A DNA stretch of 64,000 nt from Oreocharis arfaki. Lineage: Eukaryota; Chordata; Aves; Passeriformes; Paramythiidae. Of the stretch, positions 13,252 to 23,533 are shown in pieces; position 1 is the first letter of the stretch; each line of letters begins with the position of its first letter. The notes below the pieces were generated by a model. The model ran no database searches. It saw only the letters and a program-made list of their open reading frames with translations, and was not told the origin of the DNA. The DNA is taken from assembly GCA_013398015.1 (NCBI GenBank), contig VZRR01006581.1, positions 65,555-129,554 of the forward strand, read 5' to 3'. Both the position numbers and the translations under genes were made by a program.

Positions 13252-14618
13252 TCCAGCTCATTTAGCACACTCAGGTCTCTCAAAATTCAGTTTGTAAGCA
13301 AAGCAATGCGTTGTAAAATCTGTCTTTTCCCTCCCTTCCCCCCAAATTAAAAAGCAAAGCACAAAGGGTACCAAGCAGGGCACACCTGGGCCTGCACTGC
13401 CAGCACAGCCCCTCCTTCAGCACCTGGAACAGGCTCAAGCTGCTCCCTCGCAGAAACCAGCTCTGTCAGTATGCAGTGGCTCTGCTGACTTGCCTCAGAA
13501 AATTTGGTTATCTCATGCTGTAAATGGCTTTGGGTGAGCTCCAGGAAGTGATGAATTGTGTAAATGGAAAGAACCCAAAAGTTGGCGGTCGATTGCGGCT
13601 GCGGCCCAGGCTGAGCCGTGCTGACCTGCAGGATGTGCTCAGCTGAAGATCAAGTCCCTCTTACAGGTTGGGCTCCCAGAATTGCTAATGATGCTGTAAC
13701 GTATCTGTATTTTTATATAAATTCTGGGAGAGCAGAGGGAAAAAGCCTGGGAGGGTGATGGGGTAAGAGATCCAAAATGGTTTCTCTTGCCATACCCACA
13801 GCAAAGCTGTGGCTGAATTGCACCAAGGGAATCCTGCAGCTTCCTGCAAAGTGCCTGGGCTGCCTCTGCTGCAGAGCCCTCCCCATGCCTGGGGCTGCCC
13901 TGGTCCCCGCGGATTTGCCAAACCTTTCCTGAAACTCAATTGAAAACCTGTTTTGTCTTCTCTATACCTGTAGCTCCTACATACCTGTGTCCTCATTGCA
14001 GAGTAAATTCCACTGATTTAAATTCCACTGATTCATAGCCATTGCAGTAAACTGCCTACCGTACTGAGCTACAAATTTACTTGGTTTATATATTTCAGGA
14101 ATTTATATTTTTTTTACTACTGCTCTGAACTTCATTTGCAGTATATTTTGCAAATGCCTTCTTTCTGTAGGTGGCTTATTGCTTCTGACTGCTGGGCAAA
14201 CAGCAGTGATTCTGCTTGTGTCAAAAGCTGCAGCAAATGCTTATTGTTTCCTTAATGTGCCATTACCTGGACAGTGCACACACTACAGCAGGGAGAGCAG
14301 GAGAGCTCCTGCTCTGCAAAATTAGGAGTTTCACAGCTTTCACTCATCAAACAGCAGCTTTTTTTGTTCATGAAACAGCAGAGTCTTGGGAGACAATCAT
14401 CCCTCTGAAGTGTAGGCGCTTCCCGTGTTGGCATATCCATCACAGCTCGTGTGTCTGTCTGGATAATCAGTGGGAAGAAATGAGCTCCTCTGCAGTGCAT
14501 CCACATGGGCTGTGCTGGGAGGCTCCTCGTGAAGGTGATAAATCACACCCTGGGAGTGCAGCTCTGCAAGCCCTTAGCTGGGGACATCTCCATTGGAGGC
14601 AGCTCCCAGGGCACAGTT

Positions 14619-14922
14619 CATAGAATCATGGAATCTCCTGAGTGGGAAGGGATCCCAGGGATCCTCGAGTCCAACCCCTGGCCCTACACAGACACCCCAA
14701 CAATCCCACTCCATCCCTGACAGTGGTGTCCAAATGCTCCTGGAGCTGTGGCAGCCTCGGGGCCGTGCCCATTCCCTGGGGGAATCAGCACCCAGCACCC
14801 TCTGGGGGAAGAACCTTTTTCGCAATATCCAGCCTAACCCTCCCCTGACACAGCTTCCTGTCATTCCTTCGGGTCCTGTGCCCAGTCACGGAGAGAAGAG
14901 ATCAGTGCCTGCCCCTCCAGGA
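14619..14922 (-). mobile_element. CR1 LINE 3' fragment (second subfamily type)
   Basis: Antisense CR1 with the tail catagaatcatggaat, then gagtccaacccctggccct, gctcctggagctgtggcagc and ctctgggggaagaacc. It belongs to the same subfamily type as the copies at 29480, 34343, 45352 and 59011. Confidence 0.88.
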
Positions 14923-16336
14923 GTCTCCAGTGCAGCATCCCTGGCACAGACTCAATCCTTCGCACTTTCCTTGGCGTCTGGAGATCAGGGATGTTCAGGG
15001 CATTATTTATCGGGTCAAATCATTACACCAGTTTCAGGTGAGAAGACTCTCATGTGAGCCATACAACACCTGAGGACTGGGAGGTGACTCTCTGTACCTC
15101 CTGCAAACCAAGGAATGCCCTGTGAAGGGGATTCTTTCCTGGAGGCCAGGGAGCTGCACAGCTGAACCAGCACTGAACGCAGGTCCTGAGGGTGGATAAA
15201 ACCCTCCATGGCAGATTATTTTAGAATGATCCAAATTTCCTGATTCTCTGTGGTTTTGTCACAGTTCAGCAGTTTAGTGAACTTTCTAATAAATGTCTTA
15301 ACATACTGGATCAGATGCAAATCCTCTTCAGCCCATTACCTTTTCCATGAAGGTGGTCTACTAAAACCCGGAAAAGAGTGCAAGGACAAAGTAAGTGATT
15401 CACCTTCATCCCTCACTTAGCTCACTGCCCTTTGAACACATCCAGGCCTCTGGTACCATGTTAACCTGGCAGTGATAGATCTGCACAGAACATTCCAGCA
15501 CTCTCAGCCCTGTACAGTGTGAATAATCATTCCCTATTAACCAGGCTGAAGAGTCAAGTTTAATTAACTGTTCATAAGACTGAAGCCTCTCCTCCAGCAT
15601 GGAAATCATTTACTGCCGTGCACTCCTTGACTCAAAGCCCTGCCCAATTCCTCACCAGTTCCTTCCAGTGAATGCTGGGGCAGAGGGTGCAGTTTATGTA
15701 TTTTCATGTGAATTCTCTCTTGAATTCTCCCAGCTTTGATGAAATCCAGTTGTGCCCAGGTCTGTGTTTTAACTGTGGGTTTTGCAGTGTTAAGTAGCTT
15801 GGTTTACACAGAGTGTGAAGGTCATTTCTTTAATTCCATGGCTCTTTCCGAGGCGTGTGTCTCCGTGATGCCTGCAGTTCAGCGGTTCCTGGAGTGATGG
15901 GTTTCATATTGATGAAGGCAGCAGATTGCAGGAATATGATCGTGACTATAATGGCAGGAAGGAGGGTCTGAGGAATGCACCAGCACAGGATTTCTGTTCT
16001 GAGATCTTTGTCTGAGTGAGAGGGCATTTATGAGGAGTGGGAGTCTTTTTCTAATGATGAAATTATTTGGAATGGAGAAAATAATTTAGAGAATAGGTGT
16101 GCCTTTTTAACAGAACATGTCCAGCACTAAAGGGTTTATTTAGAGGCTCTGGGGAGAAGGTGCTATGAACATGTGTATATTGTTTGCTCATGGGGAAGTT
16201 GTCCCAGAGAAACAGCAATAGCAGATGGAGCTAAAATTAGTTTTTGTCCGTGAGAAAGAGAATAATAGCTCAGGAGTCTGCAGAGACAGCATCTGCTTTT
16301 ACTTTAACCTGTTCTGCACCTTTTTTTTTTTTTCAG

Positions 16337-16427
16337 GTCGTATCTGACTCCGGTGCGGGATGAGGAAGCAGAATCACTGAGGAAGGCACGATCCAGACAG
16401 GCCCGGCAGACTCGCAGGTCTACCCAG
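16337..16427 (+). CDS. PPP1R12B: PPP1R12B exon: first inhibitory phosphorylation region (RRST)
   Basis: This 91-bp exon completes a split Arg codon and then encodes SYLTPVRDEEAESLRKA and RSRQARQTRRSTQ. The block is diagnostic of MYPT1/MYPT2. The Thr codon at 16422-16424 corresponds to the ROCK/ZIPK inhibitory site (MYPT1 Thr696), which when phosphorylated docks in and blocks the PP1c active site. The site sits two codons from the donor (CAG then gtaaag), so the recognition sequence RRST/Q/GVTL is split over two exons. The acceptor is a T-run followed by cag. Confidence 0.98.
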
Positions 16428-16479
16428 GTAAAGAAAGGAAGTGCTCACATTCATGTGTAGGGTGAAAAGAGCTGATGAG

Positions 16480-16648
16480 TTGGTTGCCCAGAGAAGCTGT
16501 GGCTGCCTCATCCCTGGAAGTGCTCAAGGCCAGGTTGGACAGAGCTTGGAGCAACCTGGGATGGTGGAAGGTGTCCGTGCCCGTGGCAGGGGATGGAACT
16601 GGATGGGCTTTAAGGTTTCTTCCAATCCAAACCATTCCATGATTCCGT
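16480..16648 (+). mobile_element. CR1 LINE 3' fragment
   Basis: Sense CR1: ttgcccagagaagctgtgg, tccctggaagtg, ggagcaacctgggatggtgg, ccattccatgattcc. It starts about 50 bases after the donor of the inhibitory-site exon. Confidence 0.92.
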
Positions 16649-17016
16649 AAAGAGGCAGGATTTTCTTCTGCTCTTACATTATTTCTTAGGACAAGGGTCT
16701 TGTCTGCACTCACACTGTTTTGGAGATGTTCTGGCAAAATTTCCTTCGAACAGTTACTACAAAACCCTCCCACAGACATACATGAGTTAGATTTCCAAGC
16801 TTTCCTTTCTGCAATGTACCTGCCTCTTAGTTTTTAGTGTGATTACGTATATTTGGGTTGCTTTGAGCAAGTGATTATGTTAGTAGGCTGAGAAATACAG
16901 TAAAGGCAAAAGAATTCTTCTCTTTCTCTTACGATAGGGATGAAACATGAGCCTGACCAGATGTGTTTAAAATGTGGCATTTTAAACTACCCTGGAAGAC
17001 TGAAAATGTAATTTCA

Positions 17017-17383
17017 GGCTGGAGAAGTCTCCAGGGAGACCTGAGAGCCCCTTCCAGGGCCTAAAGGGGCTCCAAGAGAGCTGGAGAGGGACTTTGGACA
17101 AGGGCCTGGAGTGACAAGACAAGGGGGAATGACTTTCCACTGGCAGAGGGCAGGGTTAGATGGGATATTGGGAAGGAATTCTTCCCTGTGAGGGTGGTGA
17201 GAAGCTGTGCCCAGAGAAGCTGTGGCTGCCCCTGAATCCCCGGAAGTGTCCAAGGCCAGGTTGGGTGGGGCTTGGAGCAACCTGGGCTAGTGGAAGGTGT
17301 CCCTGCCCATGGCAGGGGGTGGCACTGGATGGGCTTTAAGGTCCCTTCCAACCCAAACCAGTCTGGGGTTCGATGATTCTGTG
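17017..17383 (+). mobile_element. CR1 LINE 3' fragment adjoining a splice acceptor
   Basis: Sense CR1 from ggctggagaagtctccaggg through gatgggatattgggaagg, tgcccatggcagggggtgg and tccaacccaaacca to the tail octamer attctgtg at 17376-17383. Confidence 0.93.
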
Positions 17384-17412
17384 CATAACTGGAAGGTTTC
17401 TGTTCCCTGCAG

Positions 17413-17565
17413 GGCGTGACCCTGACAGACCTGCAGGAGGCCGAGCGCACGTTCAGCCGCTCGCGGGCGGAGCGCCAGGCGCAGGAGCAGCAGAGCGACA
17501 GAGCCGAGGACAGCGGCGAGAGGCAGGAGAGCCGCGCGCGGTGGGGCAGGAGTGCGGAGGACGAG
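17413..17565 (+). CDS. PPP1R12B: PPP1R12B exon: GVTLTDLQEAE segment and charged helix
   Basis: This 153-bp, phase-0 exon encodes GVTLTDLQEAERTFSRS, then a Glu/Arg/Gln-rich stretch (AERQAQEQQSDRAED..., ...RWGRSAEDE). GVTLTDL continues the conserved segment after the inhibitory Thr. The exon is markedly GC- and CpG-rich compared with its introns. Its donor, GAG then gtgatc, is weak compared with gtaagt. Reading through would add about ten residues (VILLPSVPLA) before a stop at about 17596. Confidence 0.95.
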
Positions 17566-18289
17566 GTGATCCTGCTGCCTTCAGTACCCCTTGCCTGAGA
17601 GCTAGTGAAACCATTTAGGAGAGCTGAGATCAGGAGAAATTCTTTGAGGGTTATCTTTTTACTCTGAGGGGGACAGACCAGCTGGAAAGAGGCACTGCTG
17701 GCTGAGGAGCAGCACTTCAGCACGAGGGAGGTGGATCTGGAGGTGCTGGAGCTTAGCTGTGCCTTTGCTCTCCTCTGGGAATTTCACCTTTCTGTCTCTT
17801 GCCAGACAATAAAATGGTGTAAATCTCAGAAAGTGTAACGACAAGGCTAATGATAGAAATGTGGCCTGGATCCATCCTTGCTGTGCAGTTTAGGCAGAGG
17901 CTTTGTGTTCGCATTTTTCCACAGATATTCCATGTGTAATGGAATGCTGGAGAGACCAGTTTTCTGCCCCTGCCACCACCTCTGCTTTTTCACTCTAAAT
18001 CATTTATTTCTATTAGATAACTTGTTTCTCCTATCATGAGCTGTAGGGACAAAGGGATTGGTCCCAGATCTCCCAGCTATGGAGGGTGCTCTTACACTGT
18101 AGCTGTACAATGATTTTCACATTCATCCTTATCTGATAGAATGGAACTGATCTGGCAAGTGCAGGTGATCGCTTCCAGCAGCAGTGAGGAAAACATTGCA
18201 CTCTGAAAGATTACTCCATTCCCTGAAATCCAAAATCTGCTACTTCCTTTTCATTGTACTGTTTTTCTGTCATGGCTCTTTGTTCCTAG
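17566..18289. other. intron, 724 bp
   Basis: Weak donor gtgatc and acceptor tgttcctag. No repeat is recognised. Confidence 0.8.
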
Positions 18290-18473
18290 ACTGTCTATCG
18301 GCGATTGAGGGGCCCAGCACAGCCCGACAAACCCACCACACCTGTGTCTCCTTCCACAGCAGCACCTCTGCTCTATACAAGTTCATACCTGACTCGAACA
18401 AATAAATATCTAGGGCTGGACTCTGTGAATCCAGCAGATTTCAGAGCGGCAGCCACCGAGATGGAGAAAAATG
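18290..18473 (+). CDS. PPP1R12B: PPP1R12B exon: Pro/Thr/Ser-rich segment
   Basis: This 184-bp exon starts in phase 0 (TVYRRLRGPAQPDKP) and ends with the first base of a split codon (...TEMEKN/E), donor gtacgt. It encodes a Thr/Pro/Ser-rich linker and a short ordered-looking part (LTRTNKYLGLDSVNPADF). This matches the position of the MYPT segment between the two inhibitory sites. Splicing to the next exon gives Glu (G+AG) without breaking the frame. Confidence 0.93.
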
Positions 18474-19014
18474 GTACGTACCAGGAGAGTGAAGAACAGG
18501 CAAAGCTCAAGGGTTTTCTTGTGGTTTAGAACTTCCGGTGTGTACAGATAGAGAGAACAAGTTTACTTTGTTACTCTCAGGGGAGCTGCCGCTTCTCAAA
18601 ACAAATATTACTTGTTTAAATGAAGTTAAACGAATTCCTGTTGCGTTTAACAGAGGGATAAAAGGGTATTTTCCATTTGGGATAAATAAACGAGACAGTG
18701 ATCATGGAGCATTTAGATATTAGACCTGGGGAAAGAGGTTCCCCTAAGTACAGTTTGTCCTCAGAACAGGAGTAAGTCAGGATGACTTGTGGAAAGCTGG
18801 CAGCTGTGGTAACCTCCCTGGCTCAGATGAGGGAAGGAGCGTGAGCATCCAGCTGTAATGGACACTGAGATTCCATTTCATTTGGTTTAATAACTCCTTT
18901 GTAATGTAACACAAGGCAAGATGACCTTGATCAGCTTAAAAAGAACCCCAGAACCTTAGCAAAAGCACAGATGTAAATCACTGAAACCAAAGCAGTCTTT
19001 CTTTGCTTGGCCAG
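18474..19014. other. intron, 541 bp
   Basis: Donor gtacgt, acceptor cttggccag. No repeat or extra gene is recognised. Confidence 0.8.
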
Positions 19015-19127
19015 AGTGTGAAGATCAGGATTCAGACGACAGATCCCTGAACAAACAGTCAATCCGAGAGCGGCGACGGCCGAAAGAGAGACGGAGAGGC
19101 ACCGGCATCATCTTCTCAGCACAAGAT
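19015..19127 (+). CDS. PPP1R12B: PPP1R12B exon: second inhibitory phosphorylation region (RRGTG)
   Basis: This 113-bp exon encodes CEDQDSDDRSLNKQ and SIRERRRPKERRRGTG followed by IIFSAQD. The basic block ending in RRGTG aligns with the MYPT1 region around Thr853, the second ROCK site, which weakens myosin binding when phosphorylated. The Thr codon is 19101-19103. Gly replaces the Ser that precedes the Thr in MYPT1, so the neighbouring cyclic-nucleotide-kinase site of MYPT1 is absent here. The donor is gtaagt. Confidence 0.97.
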
Positions 19128-20399
19128 GTAAGTCTGAGTTCCTTAGAAAGAGAAACTCTGGGGTGAATTTTCTTCCAATTCCAAGCTTCAGAGTTTTTTT
19201 CCCAGTCCTTTGATATCCCATTAGTTTTTCCATCTCCAGCTGTCTTTTAGACTGGCATATCCAGAGGACTCACATCCCTGTTTGGCCTGTGTCAGACCGA
19301 GCAGCAGGCTCTGGGCAGCCTGTTCCTGAGCCATATCGTGGGAACCCTGGAGGATTGGAAAAGGGCTCACATGGGAGAGGAGAGATGCAAAGTCTGATTC
19401 CTTTGGAAGGAGGTCACAAGCCCCCTGAAGTATTTTCAAATTTCTTCAAGCCCAAATTTGTCTGCTCTTTAGGCCACCTGAAAGAAAGACAATAGAAAGA
19501 AAACCTGTGTCTGGGTCCCCTCCCAGCTCAAGGGAACACTCACAGCATAAGTGCGGAAGAGTTGTCTGTATCGTGATCACTTCTCTTAGTCCTGGTTTCA
19601 GAGGATTTCTTCAGTCTGAGGGGAAGAAATCCAACCCTCCAAACTTTGGTTAGAGCCTCAGCTAGAAAAGTAGATCACCTTTTTCAGGAGAGAATAAGAA
19701 TTAGGAAATTATGGTTAACGAGTTGAGTCCAGAGTCAGCTGGGATGCCATGGTAGTTCACATTTGCTCCATGAAATCTTGGAGCAGCTACAAGCAGTGGC
19801 TTGGAGAGGCTACACAAGTGCAAGATACCTGGGATGACGACTCTTTCCACCTGGAGTCTAACTGAAGTAGAGATACTTTTGGAAGTCAATATTATGTCAG
19901 TATTTCAGAGGTGCATTGTTTCCAAGTTTTTTTTTCCTCAGTGTTTTAGAGACTTCCTCCCACCTTCTCAGAAGCATTGGAATGGCAGGAGCCACCTCAA
20001 AGGAGTCATTCTGTCCTCAATACCAAGATCTTCTAAGTGGCCATTAGGTCACCAAACCTGATCTGATGATTAGCCAAAAGCATCTAGACAGGCATTTCTT
20101 TTGACAGAATTTTTCTTAACTTTAGCATCAGATCATTTTTTCACTGGAAGGGTGGTTAGGGACTGGCACAGACTGCCCAGAGCAGTGGTGGAGTCACCAT
20201 TCCTGGAAGGGTTCAAAACACACATAGATGAAGCACTTTGTTGACATGATGTGTTCGGTCAAAGATTGGATTTGCTGGTCTTGGAGGTCTTTTCCAACCT
20301 TAATGATTCTGTGACTCTATAAACCATACCTTATCTTCTTGTGATGAAGTTTTGTTGTCTCTAAAGCTGCCTAATTGTATTGTTTGCCTTTCCTCCTAG
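19128..20399. other. intron, 1.27 kb
   Basis: Unique DNA apart from a sense CR1 tail at 20141-20318, which ends about 80 bases before the acceptor tttcctcctag. Confidence 0.8.
20141..20318 (+). mobile_element. CR1 LINE 3' fragment (diverged)
   Basis: Sense CR1 of the type with gcccagagcagtggtggagtc, then tggaggtcttttccaacc and ttaatgattctgtgac. The body is more diverged than other copies in the window. Confidence 0.85.
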
Positions 20400-20444
20400 G
20401 ATGATGATGAAGTTGATGGAAATGAGGAAGTGAAGGAAACTCGG
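20400..20444 (+). CDS. PPP1R12B: PPP1R12B exon: acidic 15-residue segment
   Basis: This 45-bp phase-0 exon encodes DDDEVDGNEEVKETR between ctcctag and gtaagt. In the long form it splices to the HERLS microexon at 52390, giving ...EVKETR/HERLSR, across an interval of about 32 kb. The acidic stretch after the second inhibitory site is typical of MYPT proteins. Confidence 0.93.
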
Positions 20445-23373
20445 GTAAGTGAGACCATATGTCTGAATCATTGGTGTGTCATTGGTGTGTCACCCATTGT
20501 CTTGGGTGTTGGTGGCAAAGAGTGTTCTATGGCTTTTGTCTATAGGAGAGGTTCAGGCTCTGCCCAGGAATATGAACAGGGAGGTAGTTCCAAGTAGCCA
20601 GTTCCTTACTGATTTCTTTTCTGAAAGATAAGGTATATCTGAAGAGTGGCCTGAGTTCAAAGTTGGCTCCTGGAGAGCTGCACAGGAGTTGTGGAGCCTG
20701 GAGGGAATGCAGTGGTGGGGCTGCAGTGCTGGGGCAGTGGGACCTCAGGTGTCCTGGGGAAGGTGTGACCTTGGGTCTCGGAATCGCTGTCATTTTTGTC
20801 AGTATGTTTTGTATTTCTGAAATCTGCTCTTCAGTCTCCTGCAGATTTGTTTTCTTGTGGGAAATGGTCTTTGCAAGCAGCGCGTCAGAGGTTGTTCCAT
20901 GTTCCCCTGTTCTTGGAATAGTCTCATCCTTTTGAGGCCCTTTCTTTCCTTTTTTAATAATTACTGAGTCTTTCCAAATTGCCTTGGTTTCCTTTGGTTT
21001 TGTTTGTCTTTGTCTGAAACACATTTGAGCCTGACAGCATGCCTGACTCTGACAGTGTCAAAGCTAAATACATTTCCAAGCTATTAAAGCACAATGTGGA
21101 AGACCTGGGAGAAACAGCAAATGTAAGGTTGCATAGGGGTCAGCCTGCTTGTGGGATGTTTCAGTTTTGCTGGAAAACATTGAGCTTTCCCTATGCTTTG
21201 CAATGCAGTACAGTGACTGAAGCATCATTTGGTTGGAATTAACTGGTTCTTTGCTGAAAATTGGCAGTAACACTCTTCAGACTCTATTTTTGTTTTCCTT
21301 CTTGCAATATTGAGTCAGAATGCGGCAAAGTCACGGCGAGCCTTGCTGGGACCAGAGACTCACGTGGTGCTGGGATGGCTCTTAGCATGTGCTTATCTTT
21401 CCATGCCAGCCGTTGCTTTCCCAATGCTTACTTTGCACTTTACTCCACTTGAAATGTGAGATATTCCTGCTCACAGAAGCATCACCTGCTTCAAGGAGCC
21501 CAGCTCTTCCCACAGGAGTTTCTGCTCATCACAGTGCAGAGCTTCCTGAAATCTTCACTGAACCCTGCAGGAAAGATTTGGCTGCTTATCGTCATTAAAA
21601 TTGTTTTGACATTTCTGCTGCCTCACTGTAAGACTGAAGGAGGGGAGTTTTGTAATGTGTAAAAAGTAATAATCATAATAGGGACACCTTGTTTCCAGCA
21701 AGCATGTTTGGGACTTGCTGGGAATGTCTTGTTCTTCTGGGAAGATGTCCCAGATTACCTAAATTAAGACAAAAGAGTAGCTGAGGCTGCAGGTTTGGAG
21801 GCTTACTGGAGTCTAGTCCTAAAATTGCTGAAGATTTTATTGAGCACAGTCCTCACTGCTCTTGTGAACGGATAAGCTGCGCTTCGGGAGAACCCAGCTG
21901 CCCAAAATTCAAGGTCACCCAGTCTCATACAATTAATAATGCTGGTTTTCCCCAAATTAACAGCAAGGATTCCTTTTGTCTAACACTTCACGTGGTTTTC
22001 TTGTGGGATCCGTTTAACAACAGAGCAACTTCCCTTTAGTTCCTTTGGGGCACCAGCACTGTGGTTTCTTATGCACCCAACATACCTTAGACCTGGGTTA
22101 GACTCTCCTCCCACTCTTCTGGAGCTGTTTTTCCCATTTTCCCAGTCCTCTTGTTTTTATCCAGTTTCCAGTTTATTCTCTTCAATGCATGCCTCCAGCA
22201 TCATGTCACTTGGTCAGTCTTCCCTGGTTTATTTGAGATCCAGATCAGAGATTTCTGTCCTAACTGGCCATCACTTTGGCAGGAATCATGGAACAGCTCT
22301 CTGTTTTCAGTTCTAGTGCCAACAAAAAAGTACAGTTAATAATCATTAATTCATCAATAACTATAATTCTAGAATGGCAGGTGCCAAATGTCACTAGGTT
22401 GTAAACTTGAGCAGTCTGGAGTGTCCCATTTTCGTAGCAGAACCCCAAAGAATCTGATTTTATGGGAACAGTTACACTTTTCCTCCAATATTTATATCTT
22501 GGCTGATATCAGGATGATTTTCATGGAAGCCGAAAAAAGGCCTTACTTGAAATCTCTCCTCCAAGCTCTGCAGTGCTGGAGACTAGCACAGGAAAGGTAG
22601 AGGCAGTTTTGGGGGAAAAAAAAAAGGAGCAAATACATGCTGTTCTAATTCTCAGAAGTGGATGAATTATTTTGGCTGAGCTCATGAGCACCAGAGTGGG
22701 AAACCAGCCCAGACACTTTGGCTGAGCTTTAGGCAACTGAGAGGTCTTGTAGTGGGATGTGTCGGGATCCTCCGTGTGTTCTGCTCCCACCTCCCTCCTT
22801 GGGATGCAGACTGCCTGGATGCACTGTGGAAACTTGGAAGAGCAGACAGAGTTTTATTGTGGAATAAATGTTCAATATTACAAGGACTTCAGCTGGAAAA
22901 AGCCTCTGGGGAAGCAGCTTTAGGAGAGGTTTTTACATCGTTCCAGTGGGAAGGAGCTGCGAAGGAAGGAGTTTTTGTGAGGTCTGGGGAGACCTGAGCT
23001 CAAAGCAGAGGTGGGGGAGAAGCTTGGCCAGTCTTGTCTCTGTTTCTCAGAAAGTAAAAATTGGGAGAGTCTGAAAGCTCGTGTTAGACCTAGACTGAGC
23101 CGGGGGGAAGCTGGAGCTGGGAACCCTTCCCTGTTCCCTCAAGCCACTGACTGCGAAATACCAGTGGGAGTTCCAGTCTGGGTGAGGCCAGTGAGGACAA
23201 ATGCAACAGAGTCAGTGCAGATAGGGATCAATGGCCTAGTCTGGGATGCAGCAGCTGGAGGATGATGATGAAGTCTAAGGAGAATGGTCCAGTGTTCCAT
23301 TTCAGTGCAGATTTTTTTTATCCCTGACTCTGCTGGCTTTGACTTGACCCTGACTTAAAATGGTAGAATCTAT

Positions 23374-23533
23374 TACAGACTGGCTTGGGTTGGAAGGGAC
23401 CCTAAAGCCCATCCAGTTCCACCCCTTGCCATGGGCAGGGACACCTTCCACTAGCCCAGGTTGCTCCAAGTCCAATTCAACCTGGCCTTGGATGTTTCCA
23501 GGGATGGGGCAGCCACAACTGCTCTGGGCAACT
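23374..23533 (-). mobile_element. CR1 LINE 3' fragment
   Basis: Antisense CR1: cttgggttggaagggaccc, ttgccatgggcaggg, aacctggccttgg, atggggcagccacaactgc. Confidence 0.92.

Larger units (their letters stand above)
3373..16336. other. intron, about 13 kb
   Basis: This interval holds only CR1 fragments (6965-7107, 10081-10240, 11931-12098, 14619-14922), a TA/TG-rich microsatellite (11241-11285) and a CT run (13237-13251). Phases on either side fit directly, so no exon is required here. It ends in a 14-base T-run polypyrimidine tract before the acceptor at 16336. The rest is unremarkable unique DNA. Confidence 0.7.
16428..17412. other. intron, 985 bp, over half CR1
   Basis: Two same-orientation CR1 tails (16480-16648 and 17017-17383) fill more than half of this intron. 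Only 29 bases separate the end of the second CR1 from the coding exon. See findings. Confidence 0.85.

Noticed and set aside
13237..13300. CT run plus ttccag resembling a splice acceptor
   Set aside because: The exons at 3372 and 16337 join in phase without it, and the following sequence has no recognisable MYPT coding content.
17061..17723. 220-codon minus-strand open frame
   Set aside because: Antisense of a CR1 tail plus the GC-rich coding exon at 17413. The + strand reading is the conserved one.
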